DNA of 64,000 nt from Streptomyces sp. AC558_RSS880. Lineage in GTDB: Bacteria; Actinomycetota; Actinomycetes; Streptomycetales; Streptomycetaceae. The DNA is taken from positions 1-64,000 of the forward strand of contig NZ_JAGMUJ010000033.1 of the NCBI RefSeq assembly GCF_019049255.1, in the 5' to 3' direction. The position numbers and the translations under genes are program-made. This document shows, piece by piece, positions 46,976 through 55,275 of the stretch; position 1 is the stretch's first letter, and the number at the start of each line of letters is the position of its first letter. The notes below the pieces were generated by a model that searched no databases, had not been told where the DNA came from, and worked only from the letters and a program-made list of their open reading frames with translations.

Positions 46976-47739
46976 CCCCGCGGATACGCCACCCCTACCT
47001 CGACCATCCCGGCCCGATCGCCTTCGCCCACCGGGGCGGTGCGGCGGACGGCCTGGAGAACACCGTCCGGCAGTTCCGGCGCGCCGTCGAGGCGGGCTAC
47101 CGGTACATCGAGACCGACGTCCACGCCACGCGCGACGGCCGGCTCGTCGCCTTCCACGACGCGACCCTCGACCGGGTGACGGACGGCGCGGGCCGGATCG
47201 CCGATCTGCCGTGGCGGGACGTGGCGCACGCGCGCGTGGCGGGCGAGGAACCGGTCCCCCTGTTCGAGGAGCTCCTGGAGACCTTCCCCGAGGTGCGCTG
47301 GAACGTCGACGTGAAGGCCGAACCGGCCCTCCTGCCCTTCCTGGACCTGATCGGACGCACCGACTCCTGGGACCGGGTCTGCCTCGGATCGTTCTCCGAG
47401 GCCCGGGTGGTGCGCGCCCAGCGGCTGGCCGGCCCGCGGCTGGCCACCTCGTACGGCACCCGGGGCGTGCTGAACCTGCGGCTGCGGTCCTGGGGACTGC
47501 CGGCCGCGGTGCGCCGGTCGGCCGTCGCCGCCCAGGTCCCCGAACAGCAGTCGGGCATCCAGGTGGTCGACCACCGGTTCGTGCGGGCCGCCCACGCGCA
47601 CGGCCTGCAGGTGCACGTGTGGACCATCAACGAGGCCGACCGGATGCACCGGCTCCTGGACCTCGGGGTGGATGGCATCATGACCGATCACATCGACACA
47701 CTGCGCAAGGTCATGGAGGACCGCGGCATCTGGGTCTGA
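46972..47739 (+). CDS. glycerophosphodiester phosphodiesterase
   Basis: This 255-residue GDPD-family TIM-barrel enzyme hydrolyses glycerophosphodiesters to glycerol 3-phosphate and an alcohol. Motifs are FAHRGGAADGLENT (catalytic His and substrate Arg), IETDVHATRDGRLVAFHD (metal ligands and second His) and NVDVKAE. HVWTINEADRMHRLLDLGVD closes the barrel. No signal peptide, so a cytoplasmic enzyme. GTG 46972 overlaps the stop of the YczE-like gene, indicating co-translation. Confidence 0.94.
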   Translation: MTPRIRHPYLDHPGPIAFAHRGGAADGLENTVRQFRRAVEAGYRYIETDVHATRDGRLVAFHDATLDRVTDGAGRIADLPWRDVAHARVAGEEPVPLFEELLETFPEVRWNVDVKAEPALLPFLDLIGRTDSWDRVCLGSFSEARVVRAQRLAGPRLATSYGTRGVLNLRLRSWGLPAAVRRSAVAAQVPEQQSGIQVVDHRFVRAAHAHGLQVHVWTINEADRMHRLLDLGVDGIMTDHIDTLRKVMEDRGIWV

Positions 47740-47789
47740 GACCCCGCGCCCGGCCGCCTCCGCGCGCTCACGGGGAAGCGAGGGCACGG

Positions 47790-49136
47790 GTGGACACCGA
47801 CACCGTGCGGTCACCGGCGCCGGACGAGGCCGCCGGCCGGCGGCGCGAGCAGCGCGGCTGGTACTTCTACGACTGGGCCTGCTCCGTGTACTCCACGAGC
47901 GTGCTCACCGTGTTCCTCGGCCCCTATCTGACGTCGGTCGCCGAGGCCGCGGCGGACGCGGACGGATTCGTCCACCCACTGGGCATACCGGTGCGCGCGG
48001 GGTCCTTCTTCGCCTACTCGGTCTCCCTGTCGGTGATCGTGGCCGTGCTGGTGATGCCGCTGGTGGGCGCCGCCGCCGACCGCGCCGGACGCAAGAAGCC
48101 GCTGCTCGCGGCCGCCGCCTACACCGGGGCCGCGGCCACCGCCGGCATGTTCTTCCTCGGCGGTGAGCGCTATCTCCTCGGCGGCGTGCTGCTGGTGGTG
48201 GCGAACGCCGCGCAGTCCGTCGCGATGATGCTCTACAACTCCTACCTCCCGCAGATCGCCACGCCCGAGGAGCGCGACGCGGTCTCCTCGCGCGGGTGGG
48301 CCTTCGGTTACGCGGCCGGGGCCCTGGTCCTCGTTCTGAACCTCGTCCTCTACACCGGTCACGACGGCTTCGGTGTCTCCGAGGGCACGGCGGTGCGCAT
48401 CTGTCTGGCGTCGGCCGGTCTGTGGTGGGGCGCCTTCGCGCTGGTGCCGCTGCGCCGGCTGCGCGACCGTCGTGCTCCCGCGCGGGAGGCGGCCCTGCCG
48501 GGCTTCCGTCAGCTGGCGGCGACCGTCCGCGACATGCGCCGGCACCCGCTGACGCTGGCGTTCCTGCTGGCGTACCTCGTCTACAACGACGGCATCCAGA
48601 CGGTGATCACCCAGGCCTCGGTGTACGGCTCGAAGGAACTGGGGCTCGGGCAGTCGACGCTCATCGTGGCCGTGCTGCTGGTCCAGGTGCTGGCGGTGGC
48701 GGGCGCCCTGGCGCTGGGCCGGCTGGCCCGGCGGTACGGTGCGAAGCGCGCGATCCTCGGCTCCCTGGTCGCCTGGACCCTGACCCTGGCCGCCGGGTAC
48801 TTCCTGCCCGCCGGCGCCCCCGCGTGGTTCTTCGTGCTGGCGGCCGGTATCGGTCTGGTCCTCGGCGGCAGCCAGGCGCTGTCCCGCTCGCTCTTCTCCC
48901 ACCTCGTTCCGCCCGGCAAGGAGGCCGAGTACTTCTCCGCGTACGAGGTGAGCGACCGCGGGACGAGCTGGCTCGGGCCGCTGCTGTTCGGTCTCACCTA
49001 CCAGCTGACGGGCAGTTACCGGGACGCGATCATCTCCCTGGTGGGCTTCTTCGTCCTGGGTTTCGTGCTGCTCGCACGGGTGCCGGTGCGGCGGGCGATC
49101 GCCGAAGCGGGCAACCCGGTTCCCGAAAGGATTTAG
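47790..49136 (+). CDS. MFS transporter, UMF1/Atg22-like family
   Basis: This 448-residue permease has about twelve membrane segments. The opening RGWYFYDWACSVYSTSVLTV with FLGPYL and the loop ADRAGRKKPLLA are typical of UMF1 (Atg22-like) permeases. ARRYGAKRAILGSLVAWTL is the second-half equivalent. Substrate unknown; amino acids or peptides are transported by Atg22 relatives. GTG 47790 has GAAGCGAGGG upstream. It follows the phosphodiesterase gene by 50 bp and may be in its operon. Confidence 0.88.
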   Translation: MDTDTVRSPAPDEAAGRRREQRGWYFYDWACSVYSTSVLTVFLGPYLTSVAEAAADADGFVHPLGIPVRAGSFFAYSVSLSVIVAVLVMPLVGAAADRAGRKKPLLAAAAYTGAAATAGMFFLGGERYLLGGVLLVVANAAQSVAMMLYNSYLPQIATPEERDAVSSRGWAFGYAAGALVLVLNLVLYTGHDGFGVSEGTAVRICLASAGLWWGAFALVPLRRLRDRRAPAREAALPGFRQLAATVRDMRRHPLTLAFLLAYLVYNDGIQTVITQASVYGSKELGLGQSTLIVAVLLVQVLAVAGALALGRLARRYGAKRAILGSLVAWTLTLAAGYFLPAGAPAWFFVLAAGIGLVLGGSQALSRSLFSHLVPPGKEAEYFSAYEVSDRGTSWLGPLLFGLTYQLTGSYRDAIISLVGFFVLGFVLLARVPVRRAIAEAGNPVPERI

Positions 49137-49326
49137 CGCTGGGCGCGAAAGGGCTGTAGTGTACGCGTTTGGCCTGCCAGGCGTACCGTTACTGCGCGTC
49201 AAAGATGCCGAACGCTGAGTCGCATCTCCTTGCAGATGTGACAAACCGGACGTCGGGGGGTACTGCACTGGTTGACAAGGCTGCGGCTACGACGGCGACA
49301 CATGACCCGGATCGGGACTCCGGACG

Positions 49327-49352
49327 GGAATCTTTACCGCCGCCCGGACGTT
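49327..49352 (+). promoter_or_regulatory. sigma-R-type promoter of rbpA
   Basis: GGAAT (49327-49331) and GTT (49350-49352) are separated by exactly 18 bp, matching the sigma-R (SigR, thiol-stress) consensus GGAAT-N18-GTT. It lies 61 bp upstream of the rbpA start. rbpA is a known SigR target in S. coelicolor. Confidence 0.85.
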
Positions 49353-49413
49353 GACCGGATGACGACGACAGCGACACCTGTCCTGTGGGCGACAAGCCCG
49401 GGAGGCACGATTC

Positions 49414-49788
49414 ATGAGTGAGCGAGCTCTTCGCGGCACGCGCCTCGTGGTGACCAGCTACGAGACGGACCGCGGCATCGACCTGGCCCCGCGCCAGGCC
49501 GTGGAGTACGCATGCGAGAAGGGGCACCGCTTCGAGATGCCCTTCTCGGTCGAGGCGGAGATCCCGCCGGAGTGGGAGTGCAAGGTCTGCGGTGCCCAGG
49601 CACTCCTGGTGGACGGCGACGGCCCCGAGGAGAAGAAGGCCAAGCCCGCGCGTACGCATTGGGACATGCTGATGGAGCGGCGCACCCGAGAGGAACTCGA
49701 AGAGGTCCTCGAGGAGCGTCTCGCCGTTCTGCGCTCCGGTGCGATGAACATCGCGGTTCACCCCAGGGACAGCCGAAAGTCGGCTTGA
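49414..49788 (+). CDS. rbpA: RNA polymerase-binding protein RbpA
   Basis: This 124-residue actinobacterial transcription activator binds RNA polymerase and sigma-HrdB and stabilises the open complex. Zinc ligands are Cys34 and His38 (ACEKGHRF) and Cys56 and Cys59 (WECKVCG). The C-terminal sigma-interacting part is KPARTHWDMLMERRTREELE. Length matches the S. coelicolor protein. ATG 49414 follows GGGAGG. It is preceded by a sigma-R promoter and followed by a large palindromic terminator. Confidence 0.97.
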   Translation: MSERALRGTRLVVTSYETDRGIDLAPRQAVEYACEKGHRFEMPFSVEAEIPPEWECKVCGAQALLVDGDGPEEKKAKPARTHWDMLMERRTREELEEVLEERLAVLRSGAMNIAVHPRDSRKSA

Positions 49789-49822
49789 TCCCGCCGGGGG
49801 CTTGAGCGAAGCCGCACAGTGG

Positions 49823-49871
49823 CACAGGACCGCGGGCGCCGTACGTCACGTACGGCGCCCGCGGTCCTGTG
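49823..49871. terminator. 49-nt perfect palindrome, bidirectional terminator
   Basis: Two 24-nt arms (49823-49846 and 49848-49871) are exact reverse complements around a single central base. It lies between the convergent genes rbpA and fxsA, 35 bp after rbpA and 38 bp after fxsA. A stem this long should stop transcription in both directions. Confidence 0.9.
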
Positions 49872-49909
49872 TGCGTGCGGGGGACCCAGCTGTGGGACCC
49901 GGCCCGCCC

Positions 49910-50491
49910 TCAGCGGGTGAGCGGCGGGCGCGGTCCCTGCGGGGTGTCCCCCGGAGCGCCTCCGGGTTCGTCCCGGACGACCTCGCCCTGGACGACCTTG
50001 CCGTCGGGCCTGCGCATACGGGCCTGCTGGAAGGCGTCCCCGAGAGAGCCCTGCGCGGCCTCGCGGAGCTTGCGCTCGAAGGTGCGCTCGGCGTGACGGC
50101 TCACGGCCTTCTGCACCGGCGGCACCAGCAGGAGCAGCCCCACCGCGTCCGAGATCACACCGGGGATGATCAGCAGCAGGCCGCCCAGCATCGTCAGGCC
50201 GTTGCCCTCGCTGTTCGGCCGGGCTTCGGACAGCACCCCGCCCTGCTGCTGTTGCAGCGTCTCGGTCAGGTTCTTGAAGGCCCGTCGGCCGGCCCGCTTG
50301 ATGACGGCCGAGCCGAGGACGAGGCCGGCCACCAGGATCAGGAAGACCACCAGTCCGTTCGACGCCCCGGCGGCCATGGTGAGCAGCCAGATCTCCAGCA
50401 CGAGCCATGCGGCGACACCCAGCGGCAGGAAGGTGCGCAGCCGGGAGCGCCGGGGCCGGGCGGGATACGGGGTCTGAGCGCCAGTCGTCAT
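49910..50491 (-). CDS. fxsA: FxsA-family membrane protein
   Basis: This 193-residue protein of the FxsA family (named for suppression of F exclusion of phage T7 in E. coli) has hydrophobic segments at ~22-40 (LPLGVAAWLVLEIWLL), ~46-63 (GLVVFLILVAGLVLGSAVIK) and ~98-122 (LTMLGGLLLIIPGVISDAVG). The block LLLIIPGVISDAVGLLLLVP is diagnostic. Physiological role in Streptomyces unknown. ATG 50491. Confidence 0.93.
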   Translation of the reverse strand: MTTGAQTPYPARPRRSRLRTFLPLGVAAWLVLEIWLLTMAAGASNGLVVFLILVAGLVLGSAVIKRAGRRAFKNLTETLQQQQGGVLSEARPNSEGNGLTMLGGLLLIIPGVISDAVGLLLLVPPVQKAVSRHAERTFERKLREAAQGSLGDAFQQARMRRPDGKVVQGEVVRDEPGGAPGDTPQGPRPPLTR

Positions 50492-50563
50492 GCTCCCAGT
50501 GTGCCTGGGCCCGGCTCAGCACGGGATAAGCGGGATCACCGGGACGAACGGGCGGTCGTACGC

Positions 50564-51460
50564 CTACGGTTCGGACCGCTTGACGTCCGGCTCGGGCTGC
50601 TTGGCGTCCGGCTCCACTTGCTGCTTGACGTCCGGCTCGGGCTGCTTGACGTCCGGCTCCGCTCGCTGCTTGTCGTCACCGCGCCCGAGGACCTTGCCGA
50701 CCCGCTCCCCCACGCCCCACGCCGTGACCCGCCACAGCGCTTCGACGAGGATGTCGCGGCTCATCTTGGAATCGCCGAGTTCGCGCTCGACGAAGGTGAT
50801 GGGGACCTCGACGACGTGGTAGCCGGCCTTCACCGCGCGGCGGGCCAGGTCGACCTGGAAGCAGTACCCCTGGGAGGCCACTTCCTCGAGGCCGAGGCCC
50901 TCCAGCGTCTCGCGGCGGAAGGCGCGGAAGCCACCGGTGATGTCGCGCAGCGGCAGATCGAGCGCCACGCGCGAGTAGAGGCTGCCCCCGCGCGAGATGA
51001 ACTCACGGGACTTGGGCCAGTTCACCACCCGGCCGCCGGGCACCCAGCGCGAACCGAGCACCAGGTCGGCGCCCTTGAGGGCGGTCAGCAGACGAGGCAG
51101 TTCCTCGGGCTGGTGGGAACCGTCGGCGTCCATCTCGACGAGCACGCCGTAGCCGTGCTCCATGCCCCAGCGGAAGCCCGCGAGATAGGCCGCGCCCAGG
51201 CCCTCCTTGCCCTTGCGGTGCAACACCTGGACGCGGTCGTCCCCGGCGGCCAGTTCATCGGCGAGCTTGCCCGTGCCGTCGGGGCTGTTGTCGTCGGCCA
51301 CGAGAACGTGCGCCTCGGGAACGGCCTCGCGCACCCGGCCGACGATCGCCTTGATGTTCTCCGCCTCGTTGTAGGTCGGGATGATCACCAAAGCCGTGCC
51401 GAGCGGGCCGAAGTTCCTCCCCTGGGATCCTGCCGCGAGGGTCCCGTCGCCGTCGTTCAC
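50564..51460 (-). CDS. ppm: polyprenol-phosphate mannosyltransferase
   Basis: This 298-residue GT2 enzyme is of the dolichol-phosphate mannose synthase family. It transfers mannose from GDP-mannose to polyprenyl phosphate, the donor for protein O-mannosylation. The nucleotide-binding start is ALVIIPTYNEAENI, the DxD motif sits in VEMDADGSHQPEEL, and DITGGFRAFRRETL and VPITFVERELGDSKMSRDI follow. It lacks the membrane and Lnt parts fused in mycobacterial Ppm1. The last ~35 residues are a repetitive EPDVKQ-type tail encoded by a tandem repeat. GTG 51460. In S. coelicolor, Ppm is needed for phage phiC31 sensitivity. Confidence 0.93.
   Translation of the reverse strand: MNDGDGTLAAGSQGRNFGPLGTALVIIPTYNEAENIKAIVGRVREAVPEAHVLVADDNSPDGTGKLADELAAGDDRVQVLHRKGKEGLGAAYLAGFRWGMEHGYGVLVEMDADGSHQPEELPRLLTALKGADLVLGSRWVPGGRVVNWPKSREFISRGGSLYSRVALDLPLRDITGGFRAFRRETLEGLGLEEVASQGYCFQVDLARRAVKAGYHVVEVPITFVERELGDSKMSRDILVEALWRVTAWGVGERVGKVLGRGDDKQRAEPDVKQPEPDVKQQVEPDAKQPEPDVKRSEP
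50580..50669. repeat. 45-bp tandem duplication in the 3' end of ppm
   Basis: Positions 50580-50624 and 50625-50669 are near-identical 45-bp units (three differences), each made of a 21-nt and a 24-nt subunit sharing a TTGACGTCCGGCTC-like core. They encode the EPDVKQ/EPDAKQ repeats of the Ppm tail. Unit lengths are multiples of three, so copy-number change keeps the frame. Confidence 0.85.
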
Positions 51461-51999
51461 TGCTGCCCCTTCATGTCCTGTGCGCAGGATCCCACCATAG
51501 TGGGCACGGCCTGCGCCGACGTGACAGGACGTTCATATGGTGGTGTCGTTTACCGAAGATCGGGTAAGAACTCACTTTTTGGGTGTGCGAAGAGGGCAGC
51601 GGATGGGGGCCCGGCGCCCTTCGGGCCGGCCCGGGACCCGCCGGCTGCGGATCGCCCTGAAGCCGTTGTCTACTGAGCACCCGGGCCCCACCCGGGGTCA
51701 CACCTCCCCGGCCGGCTGGAACGTCCCTCGGTACCGCGCCGCCGCTGAGCCTGGCTCCCAGTGACGGTGCTCCGGTGCGGCGCGCCGTCCCTGACCCAGC
51801 GGCGCTGACCCGAGTGGCCGGACGTTCTCCGGTCGGGCGTCCGGTGGTGGACCCGGCCGAACCTATCGGCCCCCCGCCGCCGCCTGTCAACAGTCGTTTG
51901 ACCTGCGTAATGTGGTTCAAATGCCTGGTCAGCGGCGAGGATGCGCAGGTCGCGAGACGGGGACCCGGTGCATGATCGCCACCGTGCCACCCCCGTAGA
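51461..51999. other. intergenic region between ppm and amidohydrolase
   Basis: This gap is 539 bp. Near ppm it is less GC-rich and should hold the ppm promoter; TTACC-GAAGATCG-GGTAA (51551-51568) is a short dyad. GGCGCCCTTCGGGCC (51612-51626) is a small hairpin with a TTCG-type loop. Open frames here lack plausible starts and products. No gene was recognised. Confidence 0.5.
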
Positions 52000-53604
52000 T
52001 CACTCGCCCGGCCGTACGAACACCGTGCGCCCGCCGACCACGGTCCGCAGGCAGACCGGCAGGTCACGGCCGGGGGCGAGGTCGGGCAGGCCGGGGGTGC
52101 CGGAGCGGGGGTCGGTGGACCAGCGCGCCACCCGGTCGTCGGGGGCCTGGACGACGAGTTCACCGGTGCGCCAGAGGGCGTAGTCGGCGGGGGCCCCGGG
52201 CACCAGGACGCCCGCGTCGTCGCGTCCGACCGCCCGCCAGCCGCCGCGCGTGTGCGCGGTGAACGCGGCGCGCACGGAGACCCGGTGCTCCGGTGTGCGG
52301 TGGAAGGCGGCGGCCCGGACCGTGCCCCAGGGGTCGAGGGGGGTGACCGGGCTGTCGGAGCCGAAGGCGAGCGGGACGCCGGCCCGCAGCAGCGCCGCGA
52401 AGGGGTTCAGGGAGCGGGCCCGCTCCGCTCCCAGGCGCCGCGCGTACATGCCGTCCTCGCCGCCCCACAGGGCGTCGAAGGCGGGCTGGACGGAGGCGGT
52501 CAGACCGAGTTCGGCGAAGGCCGCGACGGTCTCGGGGGTGAGCATCTCGGCGTGCTCGACACGGTGCCGGGCGGCGCGGACGCGGGCGAGGCCGAGCGTG
52601 CCGGCGGCGGCCCGCAGGCCGTCGACGACGGTGCTCACGGCGGCGTCACCGATGGCGTGGAAGCCGGCCTGGAGACCGGCCTCGGTGCAGGCGACGACGT
52701 GGGCCGCGACGGCGGCCGCGTCCAGGTGTGCGGTGCCGGTGTGGGCGGCGTCGGCGTACGGCTCGTGCAGGCACGCGGTGTGCGAGCCGAGGGCGCCGTC
52801 GGCGAACAGGTCGCCCGCGGCGCCGATCGCGCCCAGTTCGCGGGCCTTGGCGACGTCCTGTTCGGCCCAGTAGCCGACGACGCGCGGGCCGCTCTCTTCC
52901 GCGGCGAGCCGCAGCAGTCCGGTGAAGTCGTCCTCGGAGGAGATCTCCGGTCCGCCGCACTCGTGGACCGTGCCGATGCCGAGGGAGGCGGCGTGGTCGA
53001 GGGCGGCGCGCTGGGCCTCGGTGCGCTGGGCCGGTGTGACGGCGGCCAGGGCGGCGGCGCGGACGGCGTGATGGGCGTCCCCGGTGAGCGGGCGGTCCTC
53101 GCGGGTGGCGGCGCCCGGGACGAGGTCGAGCAGCGCGGTGGTGACGACCGCGGAGTGGACGTCGATCCGGCTGAGGTAGAGGGGGCGGCCGCCGGTGGCC
53201 TCGTCGAGTTCCGCGCGGGTCGGGGGCCGGCCGCCGGGCCAGCGGGCGGCGTCCCAGCCGTGACCGAGGAGGACCCGGTCGTCCGGACGGGCGGCGGCGA
53301 ACTCCCGTACGCGGGCCAGCGCGGCCTCGAGGGAAGGGGCGGTGGACAGGTCGAGGCCGGTGAGGGCGAGGCCGGTGGCCGTGGTGTGGACGTGCGCGTC
53401 GGTGAAGGCGGGGGTGACCAGCGCACCGTCGAGGTCGATCACCTCGTCGACCCCGTCCGCGAAGGCGTCGGCGGCGCCCTCGGAGCCGACCCAGGCGACC
53501 TGACCGCGCTCGACGACCATCGCGGTCGCGAAGGGGTCGGCGGGACTGTGGACCTCCCCGCGGCGGAGCAGGACGGTGCGGGACGGGACGGTGCGTTCAC
53601 TCAT
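52000..53604 (-). CDS. amidohydrolase family 3 (YtcJ-like)
   Basis: This 534-residue metal-dependent amidohydrolase of the YtcJ/exoenzyme-regulatory type starts with a small beta-domain and then TPAFTDAHVHTTATG (metal HxH). VLLGHGWDAARWP, GTVHECGG, FADGALGSHTACLHEPY, GFHAIGDAAVS, RHRVEHAEML and LAFGSDSPVTPLDPWGTV follow in family order. The substrate is unknown; relatives act on N-substituted amides or formamides. ATG 53604. It appears to be a single-gene unit. Confidence 0.9.
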   Translation of the reverse strand: MSERTVPSRTVLLRRGEVHSPADPFATAMVVERGQVAWVGSEGAADAFADGVDEVIDLDGALVTPAFTDAHVHTTATGLALTGLDLSTAPSLEAALARVREFAAARPDDRVLLGHGWDAARWPGGRPPTRAELDEATGGRPLYLSRIDVHSAVVTTALLDLVPGAATREDRPLTGDAHHAVRAAALAAVTPAQRTEAQRAALDHAASLGIGTVHECGGPEISSEDDFTGLLRLAAEESGPRVVGYWAEQDVAKARELGAIGAAGDLFADGALGSHTACLHEPYADAAHTGTAHLDAAAVAAHVVACTEAGLQAGFHAIGDAAVSTVVDGLRAAAGTLGLARVRAARHRVEHAEMLTPETVAAFAELGLTASVQPAFDALWGGEDGMYARRLGAERARSLNPFAALLRAGVPLAFGSDSPVTPLDPWGTVRAAAFHRTPEHRVSVRAAFTAHTRGGWRAVGRDDAGVLVPGAPADYALWRTGELVVQAPDDRVARWSTDPRSGTPGLPDLAPGRDLPVCLRTVVGGRTVFVRPGE

Positions 53605-53728
53605 GCCCCACAGTTTCGCGCGTCGCGCGGGGTGCTCCGCACGCAGGGCCGTCTCACCGCGAGGAGACGGCCCGTGGGGGCCACTACCGCCCCACTGTGA
53701 CCGCCCCGCCGCCCCTTCCCGGCCCCAA

Positions 53729-53757
53729 AGCCCCGCTCCTCGAACGCCGGAGGGGCT
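53729..53757. terminator. stem-loop downstream of lrp-type gene
   Basis: AGCCC...CTCC (53729-53739) pairs with GGAG-GGGCT (53749-53757) with a small bulge. This sequence type (AGCCCCGCTCCTCGAACGCC) is a very common intergenic stem-loop in Streptomyces. It sits just past the stop of the Lrp-type gene on the minus strand. Confidence 0.7.
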
Positions 53758-53762
53758 GTGGT

Positions 53763-54203
53763 TCAGATGCGCGGCGGGCGGGCTTCGTACGGTGTGGAGA
53801 GGACCACCGTCGTACGGGTGGAGACGCCCGCCAGTGAGCGCACGCGGGCGAGCAGTTCCTCCAGTTCGTGCGGTGTGGAGACGCGCACCTTCAGGATGTA
53901 GTTCTCGTCGCCCGCGACGCTGTGGCAGGCCTCGATCTCGGGGACGCCGGCGAGACGGTCCGCGATGTCGTCGGGGGCGCTGGGGTCGAAGGGTTTGACC
54001 GAGATGAAGGCGGTCATGGGCAGACCGACGGCCTCCGGGTCGACGACCGCGGCATAGCCGCGGATGACGCCACGCTGTTCCAGCCGGCGCACCCGCTGGT
54101 GCACGGCCGACGTGGACAGGCCCGTGGCCTTGCCCAGGTCTGTGTAGCTCATCCGCCCGTCCTTGACGAGCAGCTGCACGATCTGTCGGTCCAGCTCCTC
54201 CAT
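53763..54203 (-). CDS. Lrp/AsnC-family transcriptional regulator
   Basis: This 146-residue regulator has an N-terminal HTH (LDRQIVQLLVKDGRMSYTDL, GLSTSAVHQRVRRLEQRGVI) and a RAM ligand-binding domain (AFISVKPFDPS, then VAGDENYILKVRVSTPHELE). Such proteins respond to amino acids and form octamers or other multimers. The start at ATG 54203 matches the usual family start, but the ribosome binding site is weak. Target unknown. A hairpin follows the stop. Confidence 0.92.
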   Translation of the reverse strand: MEELDRQIVQLLVKDGRMSYTDLGKATGLSTSAVHQRVRRLEQRGVIRGYAAVVDPEAVGLPMTAFISVKPFDPSAPDDIADRLAGVPEIEACHSVAGDENYILKVRVSTPHELEELLARVRSLAGVSTRTTVVLSTPYEARPPRI

Positions 54204-54470
54204 GGCGCAAGAACCTACAGTGCGCTTGATCTCCTCGGATACCTGAGCCGCCCAGGTCATGCCCGGTTCGTGACGCACCGGGGACCGCCGCGCGCCGTCC
54301 GGGGGGACAAAGCCCCCGCACGGGGCATCCGCACATGGCATGTGACGAACGCCACACCTTTCGAACGGTCTCCGTGATGTCCCCGTGATTACCCCGGAGG
54401 GGGGACGGGAAGTGCTTGCTGTGGTCGAGGCCGCAGTGCCTTCACGGCCCAGCCCGAGGGGGAGAACCCA

Positions 54471-54905
54471 ATGCAGAGTCTTAAGCGCCTTGGTCGTACC
54501 ACGTCCAAGCGGCAGCAGCCGGTCGTCGAGCTCGATCCGGAGTACGTCGAACCCGACGCCCCGGACGAGGAACTCGACGCCTACGACACCTTCGAGATGT
54601 ACCGGGTCGTCTGCCCGGACTGCGCGCAGCCCATCGCCCTGCTCGCGGACGAGGACGTCCTGCCGGAGCACGCGCTGTGCGCCTCGCCGTGGAACCCGTT
54701 CGGGCTCACGGTCTGCGCCGGCACCGGCCGCCGGGCCGCCGAGGCACGGCCGGCCGACGAGTCCGTCACTCCCCAGGAGCAGGACACCGCCCTGCTGTTG
54801 ACGCTCCCTCAGGGACTCGACTGGCGCACCCAGCCCTTCTCGCACGTCGGCGGTCCGGGCTCGCGTCCGATCCGGGTCCCGGCGATGCGGCGGCACGCCG
54901 CCTGA
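54471..54905 (+). CDS. conserved hypothetical protein with CxxC motif
   Basis: This 144-residue protein was not recognised as a named family. A basic start (MQSLKRLGRTTSKRQQP) is followed by an acidic stretch (VELDPEYVEPDAPDEELDAY) and a possible zinc site, VVCPDCAQPIALL with later Cys residues (ALCASPW, TVCAG). The C-terminus is Arg/Pro rich. ATG 54471 follows GGGGGAGA. Probably a cytoplasmic Streptomyces-specific protein. Confidence 0.85.
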   Translation: MQSLKRLGRTTSKRQQPVVELDPEYVEPDAPDEELDAYDTFEMYRVVCPDCAQPIALLADEDVLPEHALCASPWNPFGLTVCAGTGRRAAEARPADESVTPQEQDTALLLTLPQGLDWRTQPFSHVGGPGSRPIRVPAMRRHAA

Positions 54906-55023
54906 GCACACACCGGTACGGGGGCGGCGCGGTCCGCCGCCCCCGTCCGCGCGGGACGGCCGCGAACGCACGTCCTGTTCCGGAGGTCGGTGACCCGTCG
55001 GGCCGCTTCCACGTTGCCCGGGT

Positions 55024-55275
55024 ATGACGACCCCCACGTACTCGACGACCGGGCGTCAACGCCGTGTCCTCGTGCCGCCGCCCACGGAGGCGGTCGCGCC
55101 CGCGCCGCCCCGGCTCCCGGATCCGCCGATCTACCGCGACCTCATGCGGACCTGGGCCGACCGGGGCCGCACGGTGCCCGGGCGGCAGGATCCGGAGTGG
55201 ACCCGGCTCGTCGCGCCCTGGCGGGGGCCCGGCCGGCTCAGCGGGTCTCCGGGCCCGCGAGATGGCGGGCGATGA
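55024..55275 (+). CDS. small conserved hypothetical protein (83 aa)
   Basis: A short basic protein: TGRQRRVLVPPP, then LPDPPIYRDLMRTWADRGRT, VPGRQDPEWTRLVAPW and a Gly/Arg tail. The PPIYRxLxRxWxxxGRTLPGRxDxEW pattern looks like small proteins seen repeatedly in Streptomyces, which supports a real gene. ATG 55024; weak ribosome binding site. Its 3' end overlaps the convergent acyl-CoA dehydrogenase gene by 38 bp. Confidence 0.65.
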   Translation: MTTPTYSTTGRQRRVLVPPPTEAVAPAPPRLPDPPIYRDLMRTWADRGRTVPGRQDPEWTRLVAPWRGPGRLSGSPGPRDGGR

